Source of the DNA: Candidatus Amarolinea dominans
GTDB taxonomy: Bacteria; Chloroflexota; Anaerolineae; SSC4; Amarolineaceae
Direction of reading: 5' to 3'
DNA length: 64,000 nt
NCBI GenBank assembly: GCA_016719785.1
Contig: JADJYJ010000015.1
Location: 124,001-188,000, forward strand
This document shows positions 25,513 to 32,681 of the stretch, piece after piece. A program made the translations under genes and the position numbers. Below the pieces are notes generated by a model. It was not told the origin of the DNA, did no database searches, and saw nothing but the letters and a program-made list of their open reading frames with translations. The stretch's first letter is position 1; each line of letters begins with the position of its first letter.

Positions 25513-26699
25513 GCGGTCACCCTGTTGGGATTTCCGATTTCCGAGTTGGGGTTTGGGATTCGAACTATGGGGATTTTCTGATGCCAGGCGCGCAGCACGG
25601 CGTCCACATCCTCCAGCGCCATCGGTTTTACGTCGGCCAGAGCCTTGATGTGCGCGGTGGCCTCTTTGAGATCGTCGTCGGTCAACGCCAGTCCCAACTG
25701 CTCGGCCCGGCTCTTGACCGCGTTCCAGCCGGTGAGGCGGTGGGCGATATGCACGTAGCGGGTCAGACCAAAATCAGCCGGATCGAGGATTTCGTAGGTG
25801 GAGGGGTTGTTGAGAATGGCTTTGGCGTGAATGCCGGCCTTGTGCGTGAACGCGGTGAAGCCGGTGATGTAGTTATTGAACGGCACATCAATCCCGACGA
25901 TACCCGCGACCAGGTTTTCAACCTCGCGCAGCATAGGCAGATTGTATTTGGTGACCAGGTTGCGGTCGGTGGCGTAGAGGCGGGCAATCATGCCGCCGAG
26001 AGGGGTGATGCCGTTGCGCTCGCCGATGCCGAGCACGGTGGTGTCCACATGCGTCACGCCGGCCTCCAGCGCGCAGAAAGCGTTGGCGATGGCGCAGCCG
26101 CTGTCGTTGTGCCCGTGGAACTCGATGTCGCAGCTAACCAGTTTGCGCAGCGTGCTGACCAGGTCGTACACCTGGCGGGGATTGGCGACGCCCACGGTGT
26201 CCGCGATGCCCACGCGGTTGACGCCGATCTGATCCACGGCCCGGTAGATAGTCAGCAGGTCAACCAGGTCAGAGCGGAACGAATCCTCCGTACTGAAGCG
26301 GACCTGCACGCCCTGGCTCTTGATGAACTCGACCACGCTGATTGCCTGCTCGATGATGTAGGGGATGTCCTTGCCGTGGCTGAACTGACGCAGGTAGGAC
26401 GAGGTGCCGATCACCACGTCAATGCCGTCCACGCCGGTGTCAACGGCCACGCGTGCGTCGTCCATGTGGCAGCGGGTGTGGGTCAGGATGCGGGTGCGCC
26501 GCGGCAGGGCGGCGATTGTGCGGCAGTCCTCCAGGCTCTGCGGCGAGGCCAGGGGCGAGGTCAGTTCCAGGAACTCGACGCCGAACGCGTCCAGGGCCTG
26601 GGCAATTTCCACCTTCTGCGCGGTGGTGAAGAAGGCGTTGGCAAACTGCTCCCCCTCGCGCAGGGTGGACTCGATAATGGCAAAATTCGTGAGCGGCAT
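25509..26699 (-). CDS. Homocitrate synthase, first enzyme of the lysine alpha-aminoadipate route
   Basis: It condenses 2-oxoglutarate with acetyl-CoA. The 396-residue DRE-TIM protein has IIESTLREGEQF (catalytic Arg and metal Glu), LELTSPLASPQSLEDC, LTHTRCHMDDARVAVDTGVDGIDVVIGTS, FHGHNDSGCAIANA (metal His pair) and GIGERNGITPLGG, and matches the Thermus-type homocitrate synthase rather than LeuA. Only the catalytic domain and a short accessory region are present. Start at the ATG with GGAGGAG upstream; the frame remains open through the attenuator but that part is leader RNA. The last 12 residues (IPNPNSEIGNPN) look repeat-derived. First gene of the lysine operon. Confidence 0.93.
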   Translation of the reverse strand: MPLTNFAIIESTLREGEQFANAFFTTAQKVEIAQALDAFGVEFLELTSPLASPQSLEDCRTIAALPRRTRILTHTRCHMDDARVAVDTGVDGIDVVIGTSSYLRQFSHGKDIPYIIEQAISVVEFIKSQGVQVRFSTEDSFRSDLVDLLTIYRAVDQIGVNRVGIADTVGVANPRQVYDLVSTLRKLVSCDIEFHGHNDSGCAIANAFCALEAGVTHVDTTVLGIGERNGITPLGGMIARLYATDRNLVTKYNLPMLREVENLVAGIVGIDVPFNNYITGFTAFTHKAGIHAKAILNNPSTYEILDPADFGLTRYVHIAHRLTGWNAVKSRAEQLGLALTDDDLKEATAHIKALADVKPMALEDVDAVLRAWHQKIPIVRIPNPNSEIGNPNRVTA

Positions 26700-26728
26700 G
26701 AGATTTTCTCCTCCGGTTTTGGGGCAAT

Positions 26729-26766
26729 AAAAAAGCCGGCCCCAGGTTATCCTGGCAGCCGGCTTT
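26729..26766 (-). terminator. Attenuator terminator of the lysine operon
   Basis: On the minus strand, AAAGCCGGC and CCAGG pair with CCTGG and GCCGGCTTT around a short loop, followed by six T residues, 30 bases before homocitrate synthase. An upstream segment (GCTTGCTC, 26789-26782) can pair either with leader codons (GAGCAAG, 26831-26825) or with AGCAAAGC (26769-26762) at the foot of the terminator. These pairings are mutually exclusive, as in classical leader-peptide attenuation. Confidence 0.85.
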
Positions 26767-26794
26767 GCTGTCCTGATTGACGAGCAAGCACCAT

Positions 26795-26857
26795 CTACCA
26801 GACGTGGTCGTCCGGCTTCTTGGCCTTGCTCTGCTTGCAAACAAACTGAATCGTCAT
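26795..26857 (-). CDS. Lysine-rich leader peptide of the lysine operon (20 aa)
   Basis: A short frame with AGGA eight bases before its ATG reads MTIQFVCKQSKAKKPDD.. and ends TGG TAG. Four of the first 14 residues are Lys (all AAG), two of them adjacent. An in-frame ATG nine bases upstream would add Met-Lys-Thr. It lies about 25 bases downstream of a strong promoter and is followed by a terminator. When charged Lys-tRNA is short, a stalled ribosome would cover the leader arm of the 1:2 stem, allow the antiterminator and turn on the operon. Leader-peptide attenuation has been reported for the Thermus lysine cluster; the sequence here is different and its role is inferred. Confidence 0.8.
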   Translation of the reverse strand: MTIQFVCKQSKAKKPDDHVW

Positions 26858-26887
26858 GGTCTTCATCCTATCTTGCGAACGGGCGGG

Positions 26888-26916
26888 AGTTTAGCATAGG
26901 GGAGGTGAGGTGTCAA
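26888..26916 (-). promoter_or_regulatory. Promoter of the lysine operon
   Basis: Minus strand: TTGACA at 26916-26911, a 17-base spacer, TAAACT at 26893-26888. The predicted start is about 20 bases before the leader peptide's ribosome-binding site. Confidence 0.8.
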
Positions 26917-26933
26917 ATCAGGAAATTGGCCGC

Positions 26934-27794
26934 TCAGCCGCGACGCAGGCGTGTCAACGGTTTGAAGCCTTCGCCCAGGACCTCAGTGCTGGGGGTGATG
27001 ACCATGAAGGCGTCAGGGTCGGCCGCGCTGACGATGCTGCGCAGGGCGCCGACTTCGCGGCGATGCACGACGGTGAAGAGCATGATGCGCTGATTACCAG
27101 TGAAGCCGCCCTGGCCGGTCAGAATGGTCACGCCACGGCCCAGGCGCTGCAGGATGGCCGTGCGCACGTCGTCCGGCGCCTGGGTGACGATGAAGGCCGT
27201 ATGGCTGGCGTTGAAGCCCACGTCAACGACATCAATCACACGGGCCATAACCCACGCGGTGATCAGGGCGTAGAGCGCGGGGCCGAGGCCAAAGAAGATG
27301 GCGGCCATGCCCAGGATGAGCGCGTCCATGGCCAGCAGGGAGCTTGACATGCGGATGCCGTAGAAGTGCTCCAGCAACTTGGCAGGAAGTTCGGTGCCGC
27401 CGGAGGTCGCGCCGGCGCGAAAAACCAGCGCCTGACCGGCGCCGAAGAGCAGTCCACCGTAGGCCACGTAGAGCAGCGGTTCGCCCTGCACCGTCGGCAG
27501 GTAGGGGCGCAGGCCGTCAATCGCCAGGGAAACCAGCACGGCCGCCGCAAAAGTCTTGGGGCCAAGCTCAGCGCCGAGCAGCCAGACTCCCAGCGCGAAG
27601 AAGGGGACATTCAGGGTCAGCAGGGTCAAGCCGGTGGGCCAGCCGCGCAGGCGGTTCGCAAAGATGGCGATGGCCGTGAAGCCGCCGGGCACCACGTCAT
27701 TCGGGTCGAGGAACACGTCCACGGCCAACGCCATCAAGAAACAGCCGAGCACGATGAGAATGGCATCGCGCAACAAGCGGTAATGAGGTTTCAA
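26934..27794 (-). CDS. YitT family membrane protein (DUF161 plus DUF2179 domains)
   Basis: A 286-residue protein with five or six hydrophobic segments in the first 195 residues (for example ILIVLGCFLMALAVDVFL and TLLTLNVPFFALGVWLL), including FRAGATSGGTELPAKLL, which is characteristic of the family. A soluble C-terminal domain (FIVTQAPDDVRTAILQRLGRGVTILTGQGGFTG) follows, the DUF2179 type. Function in the family is unsettled; members are integral membrane proteins with a cytoplasmic ligand-binding-like tail. It starts on the far side of the lysine promoter and is transcribed in the same direction, so read-through into the lysine operon is possible. Confidence 0.9.
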   Translation of the reverse strand: MKPHYRLLRDAILIVLGCFLMALAVDVFLDPNDVVPGGFTAIAIFANRLRGWPTGLTLLTLNVPFFALGVWLLGAELGPKTFAAAVLVSLAIDGLRPYLPTVQGEPLLYVAYGGLLFGAGQALVFRAGATSGGTELPAKLLEHFYGIRMSSSLLAMDALILGMAAIFFGLGPALYALITAWVMARVIDVVDVGFNASHTAFIVTQAPDDVRTAILQRLGRGVTILTGQGGFTGNQRIMLFTVVHRREVGALRSIVSAADPDAFMVITPSTEVLGEGFKPLTRLRRG

Positions 27795-27808
27795 AGCGAG
27801 GCTGGCTC

Positions 27809-28756
27809 TCAGTGTTTACCGTTACTCGGCAAGGCCGGCACGTGCAGCATGAATTCGTCCAGAGATTCAGCCGCCAGCGCCAAGTCTACCATCTGCTCGA
27901 GCTGATCAAGATTCAACTGTTGCAACCTGATCTGGATGCTTGGCGGTGCAATCTGAAAACGTGCGCGCACCAGGCGCAAAAGCTGACGCAATGCGCCTTG
28001 CTGCATACCTTGCTGCATACCTTGCTGCATACCTTGCTGCATACCTTGCTGCATACCTTGCAGTATGCCTTGTTGCATGCCTTCGGCTAAACCCTGCTCC
28101 AGAATTTCCTGGTACCACGGCGATTCACGCAGGACGTTCATATCCCACCTCATGATTTGCTGTACAACCGGGATGTCGAATACGAAGCTGGCGAAAAAAG
28201 CCAGGAGCGGCTCTAAATCGCTCAGCTTTTCATCATGACGTAACATGTCCAATGCCCGGGCGACAATCTGCTGTTTGGCGCCTCCCTTGAGCACTGGCGT
28301 GAACGGAAGCAGCGCAGGTAACGGACGCTGCAAGACGATGTTGGCATCAACGGTCCACAGATTGATGACTCGGTAATCCTGTCGTGCGTGCAATCCCATG
28401 AATTCGGATTCGTAACGCTCGACTATCTTGTCGCTGTGACCTGGTGGTGGCAGGATGTTGATCAACACCGGAAACACCGGCAGCCCGAACGTTTCTTCCG
28501 CCAGGGCTGCGTAGGCCCGCATGCGCCGTGGCAGACTCGGCTTGTAGCGAATCTGCAGTTCTGTGAGCTGTAGAAACTCGCCATGCTCCGGGCTAAAGCA
28601 GCGTATCAGCACATCACTGGCTCGACTAATCCATTGGAACTCACTGGAGACAATCTCGCGTGCCGTGACATCACTGCGCTGCGTGACCCATTGCGCCCAG
28701 GCGTCTGGAGCCAGGCTGATCAGGCGTTTGCCACCAATGTCCGCTGTTTTGGGCAT
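27809..28756 (-). CDS. Rpn-like PD-(D/E)XK nuclease-family protein with MQQG repeats (DUF4351-type C-terminus)
   Basis: The 315-residue protein has the N-terminal PD-(D/E)XK-like core (SDVLIRCFSPEHG then FLQLTELQIRYKP, with Asp, Glu and Gln in place), as in recombination-promoting nuclease/transposase-like Rpn proteins. Near residues 230-255 there are six copies of the tetrapeptide (M/I/L)QQG, coded by a 12-bp tandem repeat at about 28000-28070. The C-terminal 60 residues (ALRQLLRLVRARFQIAPPSIQIRLQQLNLDQLEQMVDLALAAESL) match DUF4351. It stands 14 bases before the YitT gene. Not an insertion sequence: no terminal repeats. Confidence 0.8.
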   Translation of the reverse strand: MPKTADIGGKRLISLAPDAWAQWVTQRSDVTAREIVSSEFQWISRASDVLIRCFSPEHGEFLQLTELQIRYKPSLPRRMRAYAALAEETFGLPVFPVLINILPPPGHSDKIVERYESEFMGLHARQDYRVINLWTVDANIVLQRPLPALLPFTPVLKGGAKQQIVARALDMLRHDEKLSDLEPLLAFFASFVFDIPVVQQIMRWDMNVLRESPWYQEILEQGLAEGMQQGILQGMQQGMQQGMQQGMQQGMQQGALRQLLRLVRARFQIAPPSIQIRLQQLNLDQLEQMVDLALAAESLDEFMLHVPALPSNGKH

Positions 28757-28861
28757 GATCCCCCTCGTGTAGTCGGCGCATGCTTCACGTTGACAAGAGA
28801 AGTATAAGGCGCTGGCAGCGATTCGTCAATCCTGCCGGGGCAGGTTTGCAGGAGCCGCTCG

Positions 28862-28908
28862 CTGAGCTTGCCGAAGCGACGCGGTGGGCGCCTCTTCGAC
28901 AAGCTCAG
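28862..28908. repeat. Inverted repeat CTGAGCTTG(C/T)CGAAG upstream of the Rpn-like gene
   Basis: CTGAGCTTGCCGAAG (28862-28876) and CTTCGACAAGCTCAG (28894-28908) are inverted copies with one mismatch around a 17-base loop. Sequences of this type are widespread palindromic repeats in bacterial genomes. Apart from it, the 268-base gap between the Rpn-like gene and the carboxypeptidase end holds nothing recognisable. Confidence 0.7.
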
Positions 28909-29024
28909 ACGGTATCCTCTTTTGGCACAAGACGGGGGGTGGCGGACCGCATGTGAGCGGAAAGTTAGTGAGATTGAGTCGCAGACCGCCTATGAGCCTG
29001 CTTACGCCGCTCAGGGCGTCTGCC

Positions 29025-32000
29025 TTACTCCGGGCACGCGGTGCCCCACATGGAGGCGACGGCCTGCACGTCGCGAATGTCGTTGACTTGATCGCAGCCG
29101 CCGCTGGCGCGACAGTCCACATCGGCCGCACGCGTGTAGGCGCCGGTGGTCTGATACAGGTTCCAGGCGTTGGCTGTAAAGGCGATGTCCACCACATCAA
29201 TGCCGGTGGCGCCGCCCTCCTGGCATGAACAGTCGGGATCGGCCCAGTAGCAGGCGGTTTCGACCTGGCACGACCTGACCACGACATCGTCCAGGTTCCA
29301 GCCGTCCGGGCGACCGACGCTGGTGTCAGAGCCGAGACGGAAGCGGAACTTGACGGTTTGCCCGGCGTAGGGATTGAGGTCTACGATCGAATTGAGCCAG
29401 TCCTGCGGATCGCCGCACCAGGCGTTGACTGTGCCCAGGGGATTGCCGCTGCCGATCGGGCCGTTGTAGGGATCTGTCAACAGGCCGCTGGTGATCTGCG
29501 TCCAGGTGCTGCCGGCGTTGGTGGAGATTTCCAGGATGCCGCCGTCGTAGCAGCCGCCGGAGCGCGGTTCGAACGACTGGTAGTTCCAGAATTGGAGGCT
29601 CAGCGGATTTTGTCCACTGGGCAGGGCGATGGACGGCGAAACCAGGCGCTGGTCGCTGCTGGTAGCCGGATCGGTGGCATGGAAGGCTTGCAGGCCGCTA
29701 TGCACGCGCGTGCCCCACAGTGCCCAGGTGTTGCCGCTGCCGCCGGAACCGAGCGTCCAACCGTTGGGGCCGGTCTCGAAATCTTCACTGAGGAGCGTGC
29801 TGGGTACAAGGCCAGGGCCGCAGTCGCCGGGCGCGGCCACGGTGGTGAAAGTGAAGATGGTCGAGTAGGCGCTGACTCCGCAGGCGTTGTCAGCCCAAAC
29901 GCGCCAGTAATAGCGTGTACTGGTGAACAGTGTGACCGATGGGGTGTAGCTGACGCCGGTCAGGCCGGTGGCTGAGGCGACGATGTTCGTGAAACCGGCG
30001 TCTTGTGCTACCTGGATGCTGTAGGTTGCAGCCTGCGACGCTGCATTCCAGGTGAAGGTTGGCTGGCTCGCCACGTTGGTGGCGTTGTTCGCAGGACTGA
30101 CCAGGATGGGCGCGGGAGGCGCGGCATTCGCCACGTTGAGCAGCACGTTGCTGGTTTGCGAGCCGCCGTTATACAAGCCGGTAACGCCAATGGTGTAATT
30201 GCCCGTCGCAGCGCTGCCGGTGTTGCCAATGGTCAAGGTGGTGCTGCCCGGTCCGGCCACGGGGTTGGGGGCGAAGGTGGCCGTGGCGCCGAGCGGGTGG
30301 CCGAGGGCGCTGAAGGTCACGGCGCCGGCATAGCCGACGTTGATGGTGTAGTCCGCATTGGCCGGCGTGCAGATGGCCTGCGAGACGGGCGTGGCGCTGA
30401 ACACCGAGAGCGTAAGGAAGACAGCGCTTACCGCGCCCCAGTTGTTGGCGGCGTCCTTGCCGCGCACGAAGATGGTGTGGCGACCGCTGTTGAGGCCGCT
30501 GGTGTTGATCGTGGCTACGGCGTTTTCAATCGTGCTGTTGAACGTGCCATCGGCGGGCGACATGGGATAGGCTACTGCGCCCGCCTGCCAGGGCGGTGTG
30601 TCAATGTAGTACTCGGCCGCGGCAACGGCCTGTGTCGGTTCGCTGCCGTTGCTGTTGTTGAAGCGGGTATCGTTGAGGGTCGCGGACAGGTTGACCGGGT
30701 CGCCGGTGGTGACGGTGACAGGGGCAGCCGCCACACCGAGGGCATCAGGTCCGGCGGCCGTCATGTACGGAGTGCGCGAGGCCTTGGCCGCGTAGATCAG
30801 CGCCGGCATGTTGGTGGGCAGGATCGTGTTTTCGAAGGTGGAGCAGTCCTGGAAGAAAGAGGTTCCCAACTCGAAGGTGTACGATGCGATGCCCAGGTCG
30901 CCGTAGCTAAAATCGTCGGTGGTGCCATCGGTGGCATAGAGACCGATGGCCTGCTCAGGCAAATAGCTGTTGAAGTAGGCGAACTTGCGGCCCAGGGTTT
31001 GCAGGGCCGGGCCATTGGGCGCGACGGTGCTGGTGAAGCCCCACGGCCACAGGACCAGTTGGCTGTAACTGTGAATGTCCACGTAGACGCCGGTGGCGTC
31101 CGGCGGCGCCGGATCGGTGAGGAGGGGGCCGCGTTGATCGGGGAAGATGGCGCGCATGTAGGCTTGCGCGGCTTGAGTTTCAGGTTCCGAGGCTGCGCTG
31201 GGGCCGCGGTAGGTCTCGCTGCACTGGCTGCTGCTGGAGCCGCCGCAGCATCCCCATTGAAAGTTGAAATTGCGGTTGAGATCGGCGCCGCGACTCGTGC
31301 TGGTGGCGCCGCAATAGTTCTGATTGGTGTTCTTGCGCCACGAGAGGCCCGTCTCCGCCTGCTTGCGGCCATCGGGGTTGGTGTGCAGCATCAGATGCAC
31401 TTCGTGGTAGTCCAGGATCCAGGTGACATCGGGATCTACGTTGTAGTTGGTCACCAGGTACTCGGCGAAACGTGTTGCCAGTTCGGCCGTGGTGTACTCG
31501 CGCGCATGAATGGCTGAGGTGATGAAGAGCTTGGGCTTGGGGCCAGGCACAGCCGAGTTGGTTAGAACCAGGACGTTCATGTCGTAACCGCCCAGGCCGG
31601 CGCTCTTTTGCCATGAGTTGCCGGCATCAACGAACGAAGCCAACTGCGGATAGTTCGTCACGATGCTCTGCGCGGTGGCGAAGGTCTCTTCGACAGTGCG
31701 GTAGCAGGGGTAGCCCGGAATGCCGTTGACTTGGTCGGGCGAAATTTCAGGCTTACGGTTGAAGTTGGCGGTTTCCAGCTCGTCAACCTGCAGGCGAAAG
31801 CCCAGGCGTTCGATCGCCGCGTATTCGTCCTGATCCACCGCGACCAGGACATATTTCTCTGTCGTGTTGTTGTATTCGAAGAGATCGAAATCGGCCAGTT
31901 GTTTGATCTGGGCCGCATCGTCATAATAGACGCGGGCGACAATGGGATTGGTGAATCCATCGCTGTGGGGAGGGACGACCGGGGCCGCGTGGGCAACCGG

Positions 32001-32060
32001 TAAGAGCAGGGAACAAAGGACGAGCGCGAGCAGAAGACGAAAGCCAGGTGAGCGTGCCAT
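29025..32060 (-). CDS. Secreted M14 zinc carboxypeptidase with Ig/FnIII-like domains and dockerin-like C-terminus
   Basis: A signal peptide (ARSPGFRLLLALVLCSLLLPVAHAAP) precedes a carboxypeptidase A-type domain with zinc ligands His and Glu in SAIHAREYTT and His in VDIHSYSQLV, substrate-binding LHTNPDGRK and RNFNFQWG, and the catalytic Glu in YTFELGTSF. Middle domains are beta-rich (an Ig-like region, then an FnIII-type 'ATYSIQVAQDAGFTN..RYYWRVWA'). A jelly-roll-like region with LLSEDFETGPNGWTLG follows. The last 75 residues (ADPDCSCQ, DVVDIAFTANAW, AADVDCRASGGCDQVNDIRDVQAVASMWG) have two Ca-loop-like blocks as in dockerins. Start: ATG with GAGGAG seven bases upstream; the earlier ATG is inside that site. 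Likely secreted protein degradation. Confidence 0.9.
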   Translation of the reverse strand: MARSPGFRLLLALVLCSLLLPVAHAAPVVPPHSDGFTNPIVARVYYDDAAQIKQLADFDLFEYNNTTEKYVLVAVDQDEYAAIERLGFRLQVDELETANFNRKPEISPDQVNGIPGYPCYRTVEETFATAQSIVTNYPQLASFVDAGNSWQKSAGLGGYDMNVLVLTNSAVPGPKPKLFITSAIHAREYTTAELATRFAEYLVTNYNVDPDVTWILDYHEVHLMLHTNPDGRKQAETGLSWRKNTNQNYCGATSTSRGADLNRNFNFQWGCCGGSSSSQCSETYRGPSAASEPETQAAQAYMRAIFPDQRGPLLTDPAPPDATGVYVDIHSYSQLVLWPWGFTSTVAPNGPALQTLGRKFAYFNSYLPEQAIGLYATDGTTDDFSYGDLGIASYTFELGTSFFQDCSTFENTILPTNMPALIYAAKASRTPYMTAAGPDALGVAAAPVTVTTGDPVNLSATLNDTRFNNSNGSEPTQAVAAAEYYIDTPPWQAGAVAYPMSPADGTFNSTIENAVATINTSGLNSGRHTIFVRGKDAANNWGAVSAVFLTLSVFSATPVSQAICTPANADYTINVGYAGAVTFSALGHPLGATATFAPNPVAGPGSTTLTIGNTGSAATGNYTIGVTGLYNGGSQTSNVLLNVANAAPPAPILVSPANNATNVASQPTFTWNAASQAATYSIQVAQDAGFTNIVASATGLTGVSYTPSVTLFTSTRYYWRVWADNACGVSAYSTIFTFTTVAAPGDCGPGLVPSTLLSEDFETGPNGWTLGSGGSGNTWALWGTRVHSGLQAFHATDPATSSDQRLVSPSIALPSGQNPLSLQFWNYQSFEPRSGGCYDGGILEISTNAGSTWTQITSGLLTDPYNGPIGSGNPLGTVNAWCGDPQDWLNSIVDLNPYAGQTVKFRFRLGSDTSVGRPDGWNLDDVVVRSCQVETACYWADPDCSCQEGGATGIDVVDIAFTANAWNLYQTTGAYTRAADVDCRASGGCDQVNDIRDVQAVASMWGTACPE

Positions 32061-32213
32061 GCAAAAACTCCTCATCGAGACGTCAGATTCGTGATTGCTG
32101 CGGGAATGTCCTCAGTGAAGACAGCGGAGGTGCTGCCGTAGCCTGCCCATTATAGCACGCGGCGCACGCTGCGACCAAACCCTGGCGGACATTCTGTGAG
32201 CCAAGCAGCCCAT

Positions 32214-32242
32214 TTGACAAGACGCGTCATTGCGTTTATACT
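32214..32242 (+). promoter_or_regulatory. Promoter of the ilv-leu operon
   Basis: TTGACA (32214-32219), a 17-base spacer, TATACT (32237-32242). The spacer contains GACGCGTCATTGCGT, which resembles, with two extra bases, the perfect palindrome in the divergent ilvD region at 49235. The transcription start would be near 32249, about 40 bases before the leader peptide. Confidence 0.85.
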
Positions 32243-32289
32243 CCCGCCCAGCGTAAAGAGTAAGTAGCCTGTCTTGAAGTGAGGTAGCC

Positions 32290-32394
32290 GTGTCGGTTAG
32301 AACCTTGTCCCTTACGACGATCGTCATTAGCACGCTCCTTGTCGGTGTAATTAGCCGGCCGGAGCGAATGGCGGTTGGGGGACAGACACGGTAG
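32290..32394 (+). CDS. Branched-chain-amino-acid leader peptide of the ilv-leu operon (34 aa)
   Basis: GTG start with GAGG five bases upstream. Residues 6-21 read LSLTTIVISTLLVGVI, ten of 16 being Leu, Ile or Val, as in enterobacterial ilv leader peptides. The frame then runs through polar residues to TAG at 32392. A segment inside the leader's distal part (GGCGGTTGGG, 32370-32379) can pair with CCCACCGCC (32430-32438), which overlaps the attenuator stem. A ribosome stalled on the ILV codons leaves this pairing free and prevents termination; one that reaches the stop codon hides it. Confidence 0.82.
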   Translation: MSVRTLSLTTIVISTLLVGVISRPERMAVGGQTR

Positions 32395-32425
32395 CAACGT
32401 ACCTACCTTTGCAGTGTTGCAGAAG

Positions 32426-32451
32426 CCTTCCCACCGCCGGGAAGGTTTTTT
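32426..32451 (+). terminator. Attenuator terminator of the ilv-leu operon
   Basis: CCTTCCC and GGGAAGG pair around ACCGCC and are followed by six T residues, 32 bases after the leader stop codon. It is a standard intrinsic terminator and overlaps the alternative pairing described for the leader. Confidence 0.9.
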
Positions 32452-32584
32452 GTTTCTCTTTGTTTTTTGATCCCAGCGCATCACGATCGAAGCCGTTCGT
32501 GTGCGCTTGACAGGCCAGGTCTCGCCCCCATGTGTGCCTTCTGAGTTTTTAGCGGCGATGATGCCCAACGGGTTGCAATGGCGC

Positions 32585-32636
32585 CCCTGACTACGGTGAG
32601 TCTCCTTATAGGGGGGCACGGTGGTCAGGGTTTTTT
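32585..32636 (+). terminator. Second terminator-like hairpin just upstream of ilvB
   Basis: CCCTGACTAC (32585-32594) pairs with GTGGTCAGGG (32621-32630), extended by GTG with CAC after one mismatch, and is followed by six T residues, 46 bases before ilvB. About 130 bases separate it from the first attenuator. No T-box motif (TGGNACC) or ILV-rich leader lies directly before it. The stretch 32452-32584 has a TTGACA at 32507 but no good -10. How transcription passes this element is not explained. Confidence 0.7.
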
Positions 32637-32681
32637 ATTTGTGGCAGGTGCGGTGTACGCAGAAACTATGAGGAGATGATG

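Noticed and set aside
27809..28756. Insertion sequence, because Rpn proteins are called transposase-like
   Set aside because: No terminal inverted repeats, target duplication or second IS gene.
32395..32681. T-box riboswitch before ilvB
   Set aside because: The TGGNACC T-box sequence is not present; a leader peptide explains the first terminator.
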